Source of the DNA: Schizochytrium sp. TIO01
Lineage: Eukaryota; Sar; Bigyra; Thraustochytrida; Thraustochytriidae
Assembly (NCBI GenBank): GCA_004764695.1
Contig: SMSO01000025.1
Span: 4,628,862 to 4,692,861 of the forward strand
Reading direction: 5' to 3'
Length of the DNA: 64,000 nucleotides
Below are positions 49,180 through 59,244 of this stretch, in pieces. The notes below the pieces were generated by a model. The model was not told the DNA's origin, did not search any database, and worked only from the letters and a program-made list of their open reading frames with translations. The translations under genes were made by a program, and so were the position numbers. The first letter of the stretch is position 1. Each line of letters opens with the position of its first letter.

Positions 49180-49432
49180 TCATCATCGCCATCAAGAGCG
49201 TCCCCGTCCCCCCACCGTTGATTCACTTCCGCTTGCACAGCTTGAGGCTCGGATCCCCGACATTGAACGAGCTCGAAGCACTCAACGCTCAAGGAATACA
49301 AATGAGGAATCAAATAGCTACACCACCGCTGGACCCTTTTCCTCATCCTCAGTTTCACTCGCTGAAGCTCGTGCGTTCGCGAGCCAATGGAGAAGTACGC
49401 AGCAGGCATCAGCATTCCCCCCAAACAAGTAA
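48341..49432 (+). CDS. hypothetical Gln/His-rich protein
   Basis: 363 aa; an alternative in-frame ATG is at codon 31 (MGPRPETAAPLSN). Mostly disordered. It has a short possibly folded segment NDMFEVAEFLQGLYPAEDYQVDIVLAD (about 47-73), a Gln tract near 86-95, an Arg-rich stretch RIRQRRQRTEKNKF (about 140-153) and a His-Gln tract of about 14 Gln flanked by His (about 262-287). The C-terminus is Ser-rich. I recognise no family. Short Arg/Phe-containing segments such as REFRYQTFQRE may be binding motifs. Real gene status rests on length, ATG context and codon regularity outside the tracts. The upstream neighbour is thymidylate kinase and the next gene, the [ST]EY-repeat protein, is on the same strand. 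Confidence 0.65.
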
Positions 49433-50399
49433 AATCGAAATTTGCAGAGTTTCTATAATGTACGCATATCGCGGTATATTTGAAAATAAGGATCAAAATG
49501 AAACCACGCCATGATGGAATTCAATAAAGCGAACTGCCATACATTATGCGACCAGTAGGTCTCTTCAGTAAATATATTTCATTCTCTCTCTTCCACCTCT
49601 CCCATCATTCTCGAAACAAGTGAACCACCGTTTTCTGAGGCTATCTCCTTTTCTACCATGGTATCAGCCATTAATGATATACATTTCTCAGCCTACGAGA
49701 TGTGACACACCCATTGATACTCTGATTCAAGTTATGACTAAGAACTCCTGGGCTCAAGTTCCATATTCGTTTTTCTCACGAATGAAGATTGGCAATCCTT
49801 GTAAACATCTAAACGCACAAACGCTTCTCTTCAGGTCCTGAATTATCAAGTGCTACTCAGCGGTTTGCCCACATGTTCTTCAACTTTCTCATGCCTTCGC
49901 ATCCCCTCTGAAGAACTTCTACATCATACGAATAACAGCATCCAGCGCAACGGGTCTTATCAACATTAACTGACTCCGTGAATGGTTTGTAATTTCTACA
50001 GTTTAGAACCAGTAAATAGCAATTCTTTAAACTTAGTCTTGTAGCATAAAACCACTAGCACTGATCGGTACACAGCCCTTTTGTCAATCAAGGCCTGGGC
50101 TTCGACGAAGAATAGGTCTTGTCATTCACGAAGCTCGTTGCCGCGCGGCTCCCGAAGACTCAGCCGGGACAGAGTCCACACAAAGGCTGGCTGAGCTAAC
50201 CAGATTCCTCCACAGCCTTCGTTGTTTGCGTTAGCGCTTGCCTTTCCTACGTCTGTCAAGGAGTTCGGGATCGACCTCGTTGACGGGTTTTTCCCATCGA
50301 GCTCGACAAAGCGTTTGAGACCGTCTTCGTAAAAAAGAAGACACACAAGGACTACCGCGTGCTCTTTCCGAAGCAAGGCAGAGATAGAAACTAATTATC
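49433..50399. other. intergenic region
   Basis: AT-rich 3' flank, then from about 50100 a GC-richer leader of the next gene. No protein-like frame or RNA gene recognised. Confidence 0.5.
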
Positions 50400-52475
50400 A
50401 TGGCTTCAAAGGGCGCAAACAAACCCATATACTTTGCTCCAGGCGCCAGCAGGGCGGCTACAATATACAGGGACGGCGATGCTGTGGAGCCTGAAATCAG
50501 CGTGAATGTCCTCCGTGATACTCGGCCGCGGCCCTTTGCCACGCCAATAGTTAATGTTCATTTGAGCTCTTCATCATCAGACTCAACATGGTCTCCTTCA
50601 GCGAGCTCACGGGTGTCCTCAACTGTACAAGCTGCTCGCGATCACTTTGATGAGATCTTCAGCGAATTCAATACTACAATGGAAAGTGAATACGATGATG
50701 AATTTGAGGCACCGCCACTAACAGCTTATCTCGAGGAAAATCGTGCTCATGAAGTTCATCCTCATGATAAGCTTGATTGGTTCTATGGTGGATCAACCAG
50801 CGATAGCCCACCTCTCGCAAACCGCCCTCCGTTTATGGGAGCTGAGCTTGGGCGCGGGGCTCGTGGCAAAAAGACTGTAGGATTCTTCGATGACGCTCAT
50901 GCTGAAGGCCGCCGCCACATTACTGGTCATGTCATGGGAGAGGAGTCTGATCTTGTACCCTGGCGTGCATCTCCGACTGCTCAACTGACGAAAAATCCTT
51001 CAATTCGCCAGGAATCTGAAACCCATGCTAACTACCAGCCTCCGCCGAGTGACTGGAAGAAGCTTCCACGCGCGCACGCACCTCGTGAATCTCTCTCATT
51101 TGCAGATGGAATATTCACTGCAAAGGGCGCGCCTGCGCCCCCTCCACCTACGCCTCCAGTTGACCTCGAGCGAATGCGACAAGAATTTCATAAGGAAATG
51201 AGCCGTCTTCACGCAATCGATGAAAATAGCCCTGCGGTCTCTGAATACGATGCGGAATATTCTCCGCCTACTATTCAAGCTGTTCTCAATACCACAACAG
51301 CATCAATGGCCACCGCCCCACTGAGGAGTACGCGTCTCGGATCAGAATATGAAACCGCGTACAAAACTGCCTTACCAGAAGATTTTCAAGCTGTTAACAT
51401 GATTAAGCCTGCGGGTCGTCCTACAAAACCCACTCCTATTGGGCATCACATTTTTAGTGCATCTACTGCAGAACCTTGGACTTCGGAATACAAAACTGCC
51501 TTTACAGACCTGGAGAAGCGTCGTGTGGCAGAGAGCGCTGCACTTCTTGCAAAGGCCGAAAAGGAAGCAAAGCAATTAGCTGACCGCGCAACTAGAGAAC
51601 GCGCCTCCAATGCTAAGGCTGACGCTATCAGAGCTGCTCTTTCCGTAGATACTCTTCCAGGTTCTCCTTCACTTGCTGATGCAGCTCTCGCAGCTGCTCG
51701 CAAAACGAGCTCTACTGAATATCGTGATCGCTTCTGCCATGGTGGTGAAACAAGTGTCCTTCCTGACCCTGGGTTTGTTGCATCACCTCACTCTGTTATC
51801 GAACATCGACAGGAGCCCATGCTGTCTGAATATAACCATGAAATCGAGCACTTGGGGGTTCCCAAACCTGCTGCCTCGGGCCCACCAAAGCATACGTACA
51901 CGCCTGGTTATATTACTGAGTATGAAGGCTCGATTTGTGGTTACGATCTAAGACAGAATGTAAACAAACTTCACAACGAGCTCAATGAGATTGAGCATAC
52001 CACAATTCTGAAGCCTGCTTACGCGCTCAAGCCCGAAAGGAAACACAAGCACCGCCTTTTGAATGCAGAAACTGATCGTGGATATGTAGTCAAGTCGGAG
52101 TACATGCGAAAGTACAATGATCCTTTCACAATTTATAATAAGCATAAGTTTGCCCATCAGCAGACTGCGAAGCTTCCTGATGCAAAACTTGATAAAGCTG
52201 ATGTAACCCAAGCTCAAGCGAACGTTGTAGATACTGCAGAGAAGAAACTGGGTCTAAAGGGACCAAGTAAGCAGCTTGTCCTGACGCCTACGCATGAAGA
52301 ACTTCTCGAAAAGGCAAGTAAGGAAAATTTGAAATGGTGGAATGTAGAGGGCAAACGTCTTTGGTCGACCTACAATCCAGTCAATCTGCATCCTCGCTGG
52401 AACCCACTCGGAAATTACTACAAGACGCCTCAAACTGAGTACCAGCGCTCGTTTGCACAGAGACCAGCCAAATGA
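50400..52475 (+). CDS. MDM1/SAXO-like microtubule-associated protein with nine [ST]EY repeats
   Basis: 691 aa from the ATG at 50400. Nine short motifs of the form [ST]EYxxx[FYI] are spaced along an otherwise disordered, Ala/Pro/Lys-rich chain: 96 SEYDDEF, 281 SEYDAEY, 315 SEYETAY, 362 SEYKTAF, 439 TEYRDRF, 476 SEYNHEI, 506 TEYEGSI, 566 SEYMRKY and 679 TEYQRSF at the very C-terminus. Such S/T-E-Y-xxx-F repeats are typical of MDM1 (centriolar, microtubule-binding) and similar to SAXO/FAM154 Mn modules that sit inside axonemal doublet tubules. A Lys/Ala-rich helix or coiled coil (about 370-412) lies between repeats four and five. A role on ciliary or centriolar microtubules is therefore likely; this is inference from motifs, since overall sequence is unlike either family. 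Length is close to MDM1's roughly 700 aa. Confidence 0.7.
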   Translation: MASKGANKPIYFAPGASRAATIYRDGDAVEPEISVNVLRDTRPRPFATPIVNVHLSSSSSDSTWSPSASSRVSSTVQAARDHFDEIFSEFNTTMESEYDDEFEAPPLTAYLEENRAHEVHPHDKLDWFYGGSTSDSPPLANRPPFMGAELGRGARGKKTVGFFDDAHAEGRRHITGHVMGEESDLVPWRASPTAQLTKNPSIRQESETHANYQPPPSDWKKLPRAHAPRESLSFADGIFTAKGAPAPPPPTPPVDLERMRQEFHKEMSRLHAIDENSPAVSEYDAEYSPPTIQAVLNTTTASMATAPLRSTRLGSEYETAYKTALPEDFQAVNMIKPAGRPTKPTPIGHHIFSASTAEPWTSEYKTAFTDLEKRRVAESAALLAKAEKEAKQLADRATRERASNAKADAIRAALSVDTLPGSPSLADAALAAARKTSSTEYRDRFCHGGETSVLPDPGFVASPHSVIEHRQEPMLSEYNHEIEHLGVPKPAASGPPKHTYTPGYITEYEGSICGYDLRQNVNKLHNELNEIEHTTILKPAYALKPERKHKHRLLNAETDRGYVVKSEYMRKYNDPFTIYNKHKFAHQQTAKLPDAKLDKADVTQAQANVVDTAEKKLGLKGPSKQLVLTPTHEELLEKASKENLKWWNVEGKRLWSTYNPVNLHPRWNPLGNYYKTPQTEYQRSFAQRPAK

Positions 52476-52828
52476 TATATATAGAGAATATAATTTTACC
52501 ATTTTCATGAAAATCTATCTCTTCAACAATCAGTTTACATTGTCCAAATGAATAGACTTCCCTTTTATAGGTGTGACTGTAGAAAAACAATCAAGGAAAG
52601 AATCCACCGTTTTTCTACTTTGTATTTTTAATGTTTAACAAATAAACTTTAAAATTAAATTATAAGTTATTTCTCAATTATAAGGCATATTATCAACGTG
52701 GTAGTTTAGTTAATCCCTCATAATCGTGCCGGAGTGGACCTGTTGATGTCAATGAAAGGAATGGCAAAAAAAAGCAAAAAACAGGAAGGTTGTTTCTCCA
52801 TCCCAAAACAAAAAGCTGCAGAGGCGAA
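52476..52828. other. convergent 3' intergenic region
   Basis: AT-rich sequence between two convergent genes; contains A/T runs (52620-52690) that may hold both polyadenylation regions. No gene. Confidence 0.5.
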
Positions 52829-54172
52829 TTAAAACTCCTGGGGCTTCGCTGGGGTGATGGTGCCTACGCATTCGCCAAAGCCAACACGAAAGCCATCTCC
52901 CTGACACCAGCCAGTCATGATGACTGTGTCATTGTCCTTGATGAACTTTCGCTCGACACCTTCCTTAATTTGAATAGGCTTGGTACCCTTCCAGCAAATT
53001 TCAAGCATGGATCCATAAGTGCCTTCCTCGTCTCCACTAATTGTACCGGAACCGAGCAAATCGCCAGGACGCATTTCGCAACCTGTTACAGTGTGGTGAG
53101 CAAGCTGTTGGCGGTGAGTCCAATACATGTTCCGGTAGTTTGATTTGGTGACACAAAAAGGCTCCTTGCCAATATCGTCAGCCTTGATTGACACCTCAAG
53201 GTTGATATCGTAAGTGCTGTAACCTGGCTCGCGCAGGTAGGGCAGGGGTACAGGGTCGGTCTGCTCGCCAGCGCTGGTTTTGGCTGCAAAAGGTTTGAGG
53301 GCGTCTGTGGTAACCACCCAAGGAGAAATTGTAGAGGCAAAGTTCTTGGCGCCAAATGGTCCTAGAGGAACATACTCAAACTTTTGGATATCACGCGCAC
53401 TCCAATCATTGAGAAGGACGAATCCAAAAATATGATCTTCTGCATCTTCAACGCGAATGGGTTCTCCCATTTTGTTGCCCGGGCCTACAAAGACACCCAT
53501 CTCGAGCTCAAAATCAAGTAGCTTACAAGCGCCATAGTCCGAGCCCTGCTTGGGATCAGCCGGGTCCTTCTGTAGCTGACCGCACGGACGGCGGACAGGG
53601 GTGCCACTCTTAACCACAGTGGATGCACGGCCATGGTATCCAATGGGCATATGCATCCACGCAGCCGGGAGGGCATTTTCTTTGCCCCGAAACATGATGC
53701 CAACGTTGGTGGCGTGTTGGCGAGACGCGTAAAAATCAGTGTAGTCGCCGATTTTTGCAGGAAGGTGCATTTCTACATCCTGAATGGGAATCAGCGCCTT
53801 TGCACGAAGGTCAGAGTTATCTTTAAGGGTTGGCTCATTCTCATCGAGAAGCTTCTGAATAGTCTGTCGAGCTGATGTCCAGGCGGGACGACCCATGCCC
53901 ATGAAGGCATTAAGTGAGTCTTCTGCAAAACAGCTCGAGTCGAATCCTTCAAAGAGTCCTGCTTCGTGGATGGCCTCAAGGTCAAGTACAAAGTCTCCAA
54001 TCCGGATGCCCACGCGAGGCTTCGTGTTCACGTTCATTGACGAAAACACTCCATAGGGCAAGTTCTGCAACGAAAAGTGGGACTCGGGGTCCACGTTCAC
54101 GAAGCTCACACCCGACATCTTTACCTCTTCTTCTACGCGAGATCGCTTAGCCTCAGGCTCTTCGCCACTCAT
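52829..54172 (-). CDS. fumarylacetoacetase (fumarylacetoacetate hydrolase)
   Basis: 447 aa from the ATG at 54172; an in-frame ATG 18 codons later (MSGVSFVNV) would give 429 aa, nearer the usual 419. FAH cleaves 4-fumarylacetoacetate to fumarate and acetoacetate, the last step of tyrosine breakdown. Numbering from the first ATG: NLPYGVFS (about 37-44) of the N-terminal SH3-like domain; DYTDFYASRQHATNVGIMFR (about 143-162) with the metal-binding Asp146 and catalytic His153; ELEMGVFVGPGN (about 222-233) with metal ligands Glu222 and Glu224; LNDWSARDIQKFEYVPLGPF (about 254-273) with Asp256; GSGTISG (about 374-380) and CQGDGFRVGFGEC (about 423-435). All active-site residues I can name are present. 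It converges with the [ST]EY-repeat gene. Full length. Confidence 0.98.
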   Translation of the reverse strand: MSGEEPEAKRSRVEEEVKMSGVSFVNVDPESHFSLQNLPYGVFSSMNVNTKPRVGIRIGDFVLDLEAIHEAGLFEGFDSSCFAEDSLNAFMGMGRPAWTSARQTIQKLLDENEPTLKDNSDLRAKALIPIQDVEMHLPAKIGDYTDFYASRQHATNVGIMFRGKENALPAAWMHMPIGYHGRASTVVKSGTPVRRPCGQLQKDPADPKQGSDYGACKLLDFELEMGVFVGPGNKMGEPIRVEDAEDHIFGFVLLNDWSARDIQKFEYVPLGPFGAKNFASTISPWVVTTDALKPFAAKTSAGEQTDPVPLPYLREPGYSTYDINLEVSIKADDIGKEPFCVTKSNYRNMYWTHRQQLAHHTVTGCEMRPGDLLGSGTISGDEEGTYGSMLEICWKGTKPIQIKEGVERKFIKDNDTVIMTGWCQGDGFRVGFGECVGTITPAKPQEF

Positions 54173-54551
54173 CACCAGCTTTCCCAAGTTCAACCTAGAT
54201 GGAGCCTGTCTTCGTGCTCTGGCGAAGATCTAACTTTGCAAGGCGAAGATTCTTCTTTGGCGTTGTGGATTTGCTTTCCGGATCCCAACTCGAAACCAAA
54301 AAGAACTCATTAAAGGAAGCTATACGGTATCTTGTTGGTCCTAATTAACAGTACCTTTTTAGTCCCACTCAATTCTGCCAGGCACAAAATCTGCGTCTCA
54401 CTTGTGTGCCAAATTCGCGCCGCTTCAGACTTCATTCCCATAGCGATTTGTAGATTGCTGAGATTTTGGGGACCTTGAGATTGGGTGCTTTGGAGGGCAT
54501 TTACAACGTCTGGAGCTATGACAGGCCTTTGCGAGCGAACTTACATTTGCC

Positions 54552-54794
54552 ATGCATGAGTTGGCGAACTACGTGCGAAGAGAAGAGTTCCTGGAGTTGA
54601 TATCAATAGCAGGACAACAGGGCGGATCTGATGAGAAAAAAGCAGATCATAAAGGACCACAAACAATGATGCTCATGGGAGATTCGCTGTTCGCAACGGC
54701 GGTGGGAACTCCGGCGCCAGGCTCAGTAGACAAAAATCATATAAGAGAACTCGGCACCTCGTTGGTCGTTACGCTGTATATGATTCTCCTATGA
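54552..54794 (+). CDS. putative 80-aa protein, unknown
   Basis: An ATG-to-TGA frame of 80 codons beginning MHELANYVRREEFLELISIAG, with balanced composition and a hydrophobic end (TSLVVTLYMILL). It lies head-to-head with FAH, 380 bp away. It reads more like protein than the surrounding intergenic frames, but no family is recognised and it may be chance. Confidence 0.3.
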   Translation: MHELANYVRREEFLELISIAGQQGGSDEKKADHKGPQTMMLMGDSLFATAVGTPAPGSVDKNHIRELGTSLVVTLYMILL

Positions 54795-54902
54795 AGCTTT
54801 TGATACTTGGACCTAAACCCAAGTCCACCTTCGTTTGGGTTCTCCAGGTTGGTTTTCCTCAATTCTATAGTCCCATTGTTTTTGTTTTTTCGTTAGAAAA
54901 AT

Positions 54903-54974
54903 ATTTATTTACGAATAGTTAAAAAATAATATCTCAATGATATATATATATACGTCATTGTAGTGTAAATAAAT
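54903..54974. repeat. nested AT-rich inverted repeat
   Basis: Outer arms ATTTATTTAC (54903-54912) and GTAAATAAAT (54965-54974) enclose inner arms CAATGA (54935-54940) and TCATTG (54955-54960) around a TA-dinucleotide run. It may be a small element end or a cruciform. Confidence 0.6.
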
Positions 54975-55441
54975 TACCCGTCAATTAGGCCTGTCATAGT
55001 GAGGTTGGATATAAAAAAAACTGTTTTACGACAATGCATTATCGTACCTAGACTCGGCAAGCCGTGTGGTTTTCTCTCCAGAAGCTGGCTTGAGATAGGT
55101 TATCCAGGCCTGGGTGACGCAGACCCCTTCGATGACCTCCCTGAAGGTGTTTAGCTTGCGTTTCTGCTTTGGCGGCGAGTTCTGGTGTATAAGGCTTGAG
55201 CATAATATTGCTATTGAAGTATGAATACTAGTTTACTATAGCAATTTGTTTTCATTTGATTGATCCAACACAAGTTGCTGTTGGAGCAGACTACGATCGG
55301 TAATCAAACACATCGTGAGCTCACGCTCACGCAGGAACAGGCGGTGCCTGATTCAATCGATTGATTTTACTCAAGTGTTCCGTCGTCGTGCACTTTCAGC
55401 GCACCTGCAGCTCAGGTGCTTGCAGGACACGGTAAAAGGCC

Positions 55442-56707
55442 ATGACGGGCAACAGCAGCACTGCCAACGGGGTTGAAAAGGATCCTCAAACGGCACCGCA
55501 ACAGAGTACAAGCGATGTCAAAGCCCGCTCAGGGTCCACAGGCTCAATGAGCTCTCTGAGTGGAAGCAGTGTAGCTCGCAGTGTAATTGTGAATCGTTGT
55601 GGAGCTCCCGAACGCATTGTTGATCTCCTGTATCGACGCGCACATGCATACCGCGTGCTTCTTATTTCACCGGGCAGTCCCTTGAGCAAATCTGGCCTTG
55701 TACCCTGGTTTGATTTCATCGTACGTGCTGGCGAGGTTGATCTTATTACAGAGGACGTCATTGGATGGAATGAGGAAGCCTTTCAGCGCCTTGTGGTTGC
55801 ATCTGAAGGCCAGCCACTTCGTCTGTCTGTGTTTAATTGCAAGAATCGCACTTTGCGCGAGGTAGTATTCACGCCTAGCAAGCGATGGGGTAGACGTAAT
55901 GATCTGGCTGGAATCCGGTTGTCATTTGATACCTATTTGGACTGCACGAGAGATGTTGTCCGAGTCATGGAAATCCAGGCAGACTCACCGGCTTTGCGGT
56001 CTGGACTGCAGGCGCGTAGCGATTTCATTCTCGGAACGATTTATGGGCAGAGCTTTCGCTCCAGCGCGGCTCTAGTTGCTACTATTCGCCGCTATCTGAA
56101 CAAGAGTCTCAATCTTTTTGTGTATTCTAGCGTTGCAGACACTGTTCGTATCGTGCAAGTCAGACCTACTGAAGCATGGTCTGGAGAGGGATTGTAAGTT
56201 TGTGTGAATTCATGTATATGTTTGCCTTGGCGTGAAAGAAACGCACTAGCATTATTATTCAATGTTTAGATTCGCAACGATGAGATATGACTTTGGTTCG
56301 GCATATCAGTTTACTGACGCTTTATGAAGTTTAATTTACATTTTATATTTGGCAGGTTGGGTTGCGACATTGGCATTGGCCAATCTCATATGATCCCAAC
56401 AGATGTTCGTGATAGTCTTGGCTCTTACCGGCCCGTGAATATTTCTTCATTATCTCAGCCATTAGCGAAGGATGATTCTGACGTTGTTGAATCTGTAGAA
56501 GATTACTACAGTTATGAGCGTGGAGCCCGAGCAAGATTTGTCCGTCATCACGTCTCCACGCGCGATGGTTATGGCGAGATCTTAGGTGAGCAGGAAAATG
56601 GTTCACTGCTAGTAGAACTCGATTGGAAGCTGGCTAATGGCGCCCTTGTTATCTGCCGCGTCTCACCTGGTAAATATGAGCGGTTGCCTGTTCTTTCCTC
56701 TAAATAA
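55442..56707 (+). CDS. Golgi reassembly-stacking protein (GRASP55/65 family), two exons
   Basis: GRASPs tether Golgi cisternae and act in unconventional secretion. Exon 1 is 55442-56193 and exon 2 is 56356-56707, about 367 aa joined. The N-terminal 45 residues are Ser/Thr-rich. PDZ-like domain 1 (about 48-150) contains YRVLLISPGSPLSKSGLVPWF with DFIV. PDZ-like domain 2 (about 155-265) contains VMEIQADSPALRSGLQ and SDFILGT. The conserved SGEGLLGCDIGIG spans the exon junction. The family's long Ser/Pro-rich tail is reduced to about 95 residues. The ATG is followed by Thr, so the Gly-2 myristoylation site used by animal GRASPs is absent from this start; membrane attachment would need another mechanism or a missed 5' exon. 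This is the only spliced gene I can show in the window. Confidence 0.93.
56194..56355 (+). other. intron of GRASP gene (162 nt, GT-AG)
   Basis: Donor GTAAGTTT and acceptor TTTGGCAG. Removal joins GGA-TT to G-TTG-GGT, restoring the GEGLLGCDIG motif in frame. Retention gives an immediate in-frame TAA (ATTG-TAAG), which would truncate PDZ-like domain 2. Confidence 0.92.
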
Positions 56708-58309
56708 TCATCCAATTACTTCTCTACTTCTAATAGGTACTTACTACAATATGTTTCTTTTATTTTCTTCACGAACAGTTGTGGCTCATGAAAATCTTTC
56801 CCTGGGCCTTCTATACACGACCAAAGCAAACGCTTGGCTAGAGATTAGAACATACTATACCAAAAGAGTCCTTGTTATCACTTGCTTTCCAGATGCTCCA
56901 TTCAATTTTAATATCGTACAGTGTATCGCGGGTCGATTTACTATTTTGCTCCAGTCCTCTAGGGAGCAATTGGCATATATCATTTCGCTAAAAGTGAACT
57001 TTAGTAACGATATCCCCTGCGTTGTTTTCCTCGAGTTTTGAATTTTATTTTTTTAAACCCAGATTAGTCGTAGCAGTGCTTGAAATTCCCGAAGTTGCAA
57101 TTCAACAATTTTACCATAGGGTTGCTGAGGCGTTTCGCCATCACTCAATGATAATTGTCTTCCATCCCTGCAACAGTTCACGCTTTTGTATGTCTCACAT
57201 GACTTCGTTTAAGAAATAGCTACCATCATGATAGTGTTGTCGTCCGATGATCAAACTCAGTAGATTGGGGTTGTGAGAGGTACGAAACTGAGTCTCCCAC
57301 GTTCGCGAAGCCACACTAGTATAAAGGCGTGCGCAATATTCCTAAATTGCAAGTTCTATCCTCCAGAAACATAGCTAATAAGGATGACAGGCTCGCTTCG
57401 GTCCTCATCATGAGCGTGCGCAAACCTATCTTCTGCTTGTTAATCTTCAAGTGGGATTCTTTATAGGCAAAGCTTCGCAGACTTAACCATAGATAAAATT
57501 AGGTTTCATAAGTAGGTAGGCTCTACCGAAGTAGCACCAATTTAGTGAACATTATGGCACTGGCAAATCTGGCAACGGTTTTGATATAAGACAAAACTCT
57601 TCTTTCTTTTTTTAGCCATCCGACTCGATAACCAATTCAACTCGAGGTTTCGTTTCAAAGCTCAAATTGCTACCCAGCTGTAGACATGTTTCGTTGTCAG
57701 AATCTCACCTCTCTCGCATTTTTTAAACCAGCAGCACCGATTTGGGTTATTTCCCTCTCCGTCTCCACGTACGCCACACGCGTGCATACCATATGTAGCA
57801 TCGAGCCCCTGAATGTCAGCAGCCACTCATCGAGCCTCTGGCCTTCATTAACCTCGTCGCAATTCTACTGAGAAGGTGCCGTGGATAGATACAGAGCCGT
57901 GCTCCTGCCAAAGTTGGCCAATCCGGAGTCCTCGTGGCCCTTGAGCTGTGTATTGAAGTTGATGAGCTCATTCGTGCTCACCATTTGCACGCATCCCAGC
58001 ACTTCCATGCACATCCTGGACTTCCGTCTTTCCACCTTAAACCTACCCTGATAAAGCAGAGAACTATCCCTTATTTTAAGGTTGATCTCTTCTGGGTGTG
58101 CACGTGTCTCTTTGTTTCTTCCATTAACATTATAGTTTTTGGAGTGTTTTTCCTTTTATTAGTTTAGAAAAGGTTTTCTTAAGAGTGGTTTTGCCAAAAG
58201 AGAGAAACAATCGATTGTAAAATCTCAGAGCAGCTCTGCGATAGGCGACGCACGGAATTCACGGCGACCTGCGTTTGCAGCAGCAGAGGGTTGTGCCTCG
58301 CTCAGGTTA

Positions 58310-58327
58310 TCGGGGTGGCAACCCCGA
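58310..58327 (+). other. hairpin-forming site flanked by GGTTATC direct repeats
   Basis: TCGGGGT-GGCA-ACCCCGA forms a perfect 7-bp stem. GGTTATC occurs just before it and again a few bases after it (GGGTTATCTCGG). It could be part of a structured RNA or a protein-binding site; no RNA family recognised. Confidence 0.4.
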
Positions 58328-58721
58328 AGAGGGTTATCTCGGACAAAGCAACACCAATGAGAAACGCGGACAGGAAACAAGATTTTTAAAAAAAGAAAAA
58401 AAAAAGAAAAACAGCGCCGCTCGACTTTCAATGCAAATGATCATAAAAGAAGGTAAACTATCGACGATCGATCCGCCGCCCCAGCGAGGGAGGCGTGCGC
58501 CCGCTTGAGCAGGCGACAGGCCAGGGCAGTGCAGTAGCCTCCCAGCAAACTCGCAACTCACGCGCAGCCAGACCTCGGCAAACACACGAGGAGCACGGGC
58601 GTCTGTGTATCAGGCAGAGAGAGGCACGCGCTGGCTCCGTGGCGTCTTAGAGAGCTTTTTCTTCACGCGCCAAACTCTTCACTATAGACTAACCCAATAC
58701 TCTACAGTACTGCACTACAGG

Positions 58722-58762
58722 GTATAGGTATAGCTCATAGTAGGCGCAAGTGCGTTATAGGG
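58722..58762 (+). promoter_or_regulatory. candidate promoter module shared with eIF3g
   Basis: GTATAGGTATAG, then CAAGT, then GCGTTATAGGG (58752-58762). The last 11-mer is identical to one upstream of eIF3g, in the same orientation relative to its downstream gene. It lies 483 nt before the ATG at 59245. Confidence 0.4.
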
Positions 58763-58770
58763 AGAAGAAT

Positions 58771-58771
58771 A

Positions 58772-58811
<40 letters not shown>

Positions 58812-58812
58812 A
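58771..58812. repeat. (ATTG)n microsatellite
   Basis: About ten ATTG units ending in ATTAATG. Confidence 0.95.
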
Positions 58813-59244
58813 ATGAATTGTTGTGCACAATTAATATCAAAGGAAGCAGCAGAGAAAGCAAAGTCAAAGTGCACAGGTCATTGAAGCCTCAGCTTTGGCC
58901 GAAGCTTATCAGACTCGCACGCAGGAAACGAGCAAGCTAGCTAGCTAGCAAGCTGGCCCACGCCTTGGCATCGCTGGCAGGCGGTTGGCTACGGAGGGCG
59001 TTAATTCGTGGATTACTGTGTTGTGAAAGGGAGGAAAAGAAAGAAGAAAAGAAGGAGAAATTGATAAATTGACATATACATTTATTGATTATAACAGCTT
59101 TATTGAAAAAGTGAATCAATCCGTCGATTGAAGTGCGGCAAACCAGAATCAACCATCGGCAAGGCGCAGTCCAGACTCCGTCCAAGCGTGCAGGCAGGTC
59201 CACGCGAGGACCCGGAGTCAGCGGAGTTCGTGAACCCAGTAGAA

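Larger units (their letters stand above)
54173..55441. other. divergent intergenic region between FAH and GRASP
   Basis: Contains a short ATG frame (54552-54794), AACCCAA...TTTGGGTT at about 54812-54840, an AT-rich nested inverted repeat (54903-54974) and, just before the GRASP ATG, a CACCTG-cagct-CAGGTG inverted repeat near 55405-55421. No other gene recognised. Confidence 0.5.
56708..59244. other. 2.5 kb intergenic region
   Basis: 56708-58200 is AT-rich with only weak short frames. From 58200 the composition is more GC-rich and holds a hairpin (58310-58327), a promoter-like module (58722-58762), an ATTG microsatellite (58771-58812) and a CTAG palindrome (about 58934-58948). No gene recognised. 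Confidence 0.5.

Noticed and set aside
49047-49514. Ser/Asn/Ile-rich + frame overlapping the poly-Q gene
   Set aside because: Frame-shifted reading of the CAG/CAT repeat.
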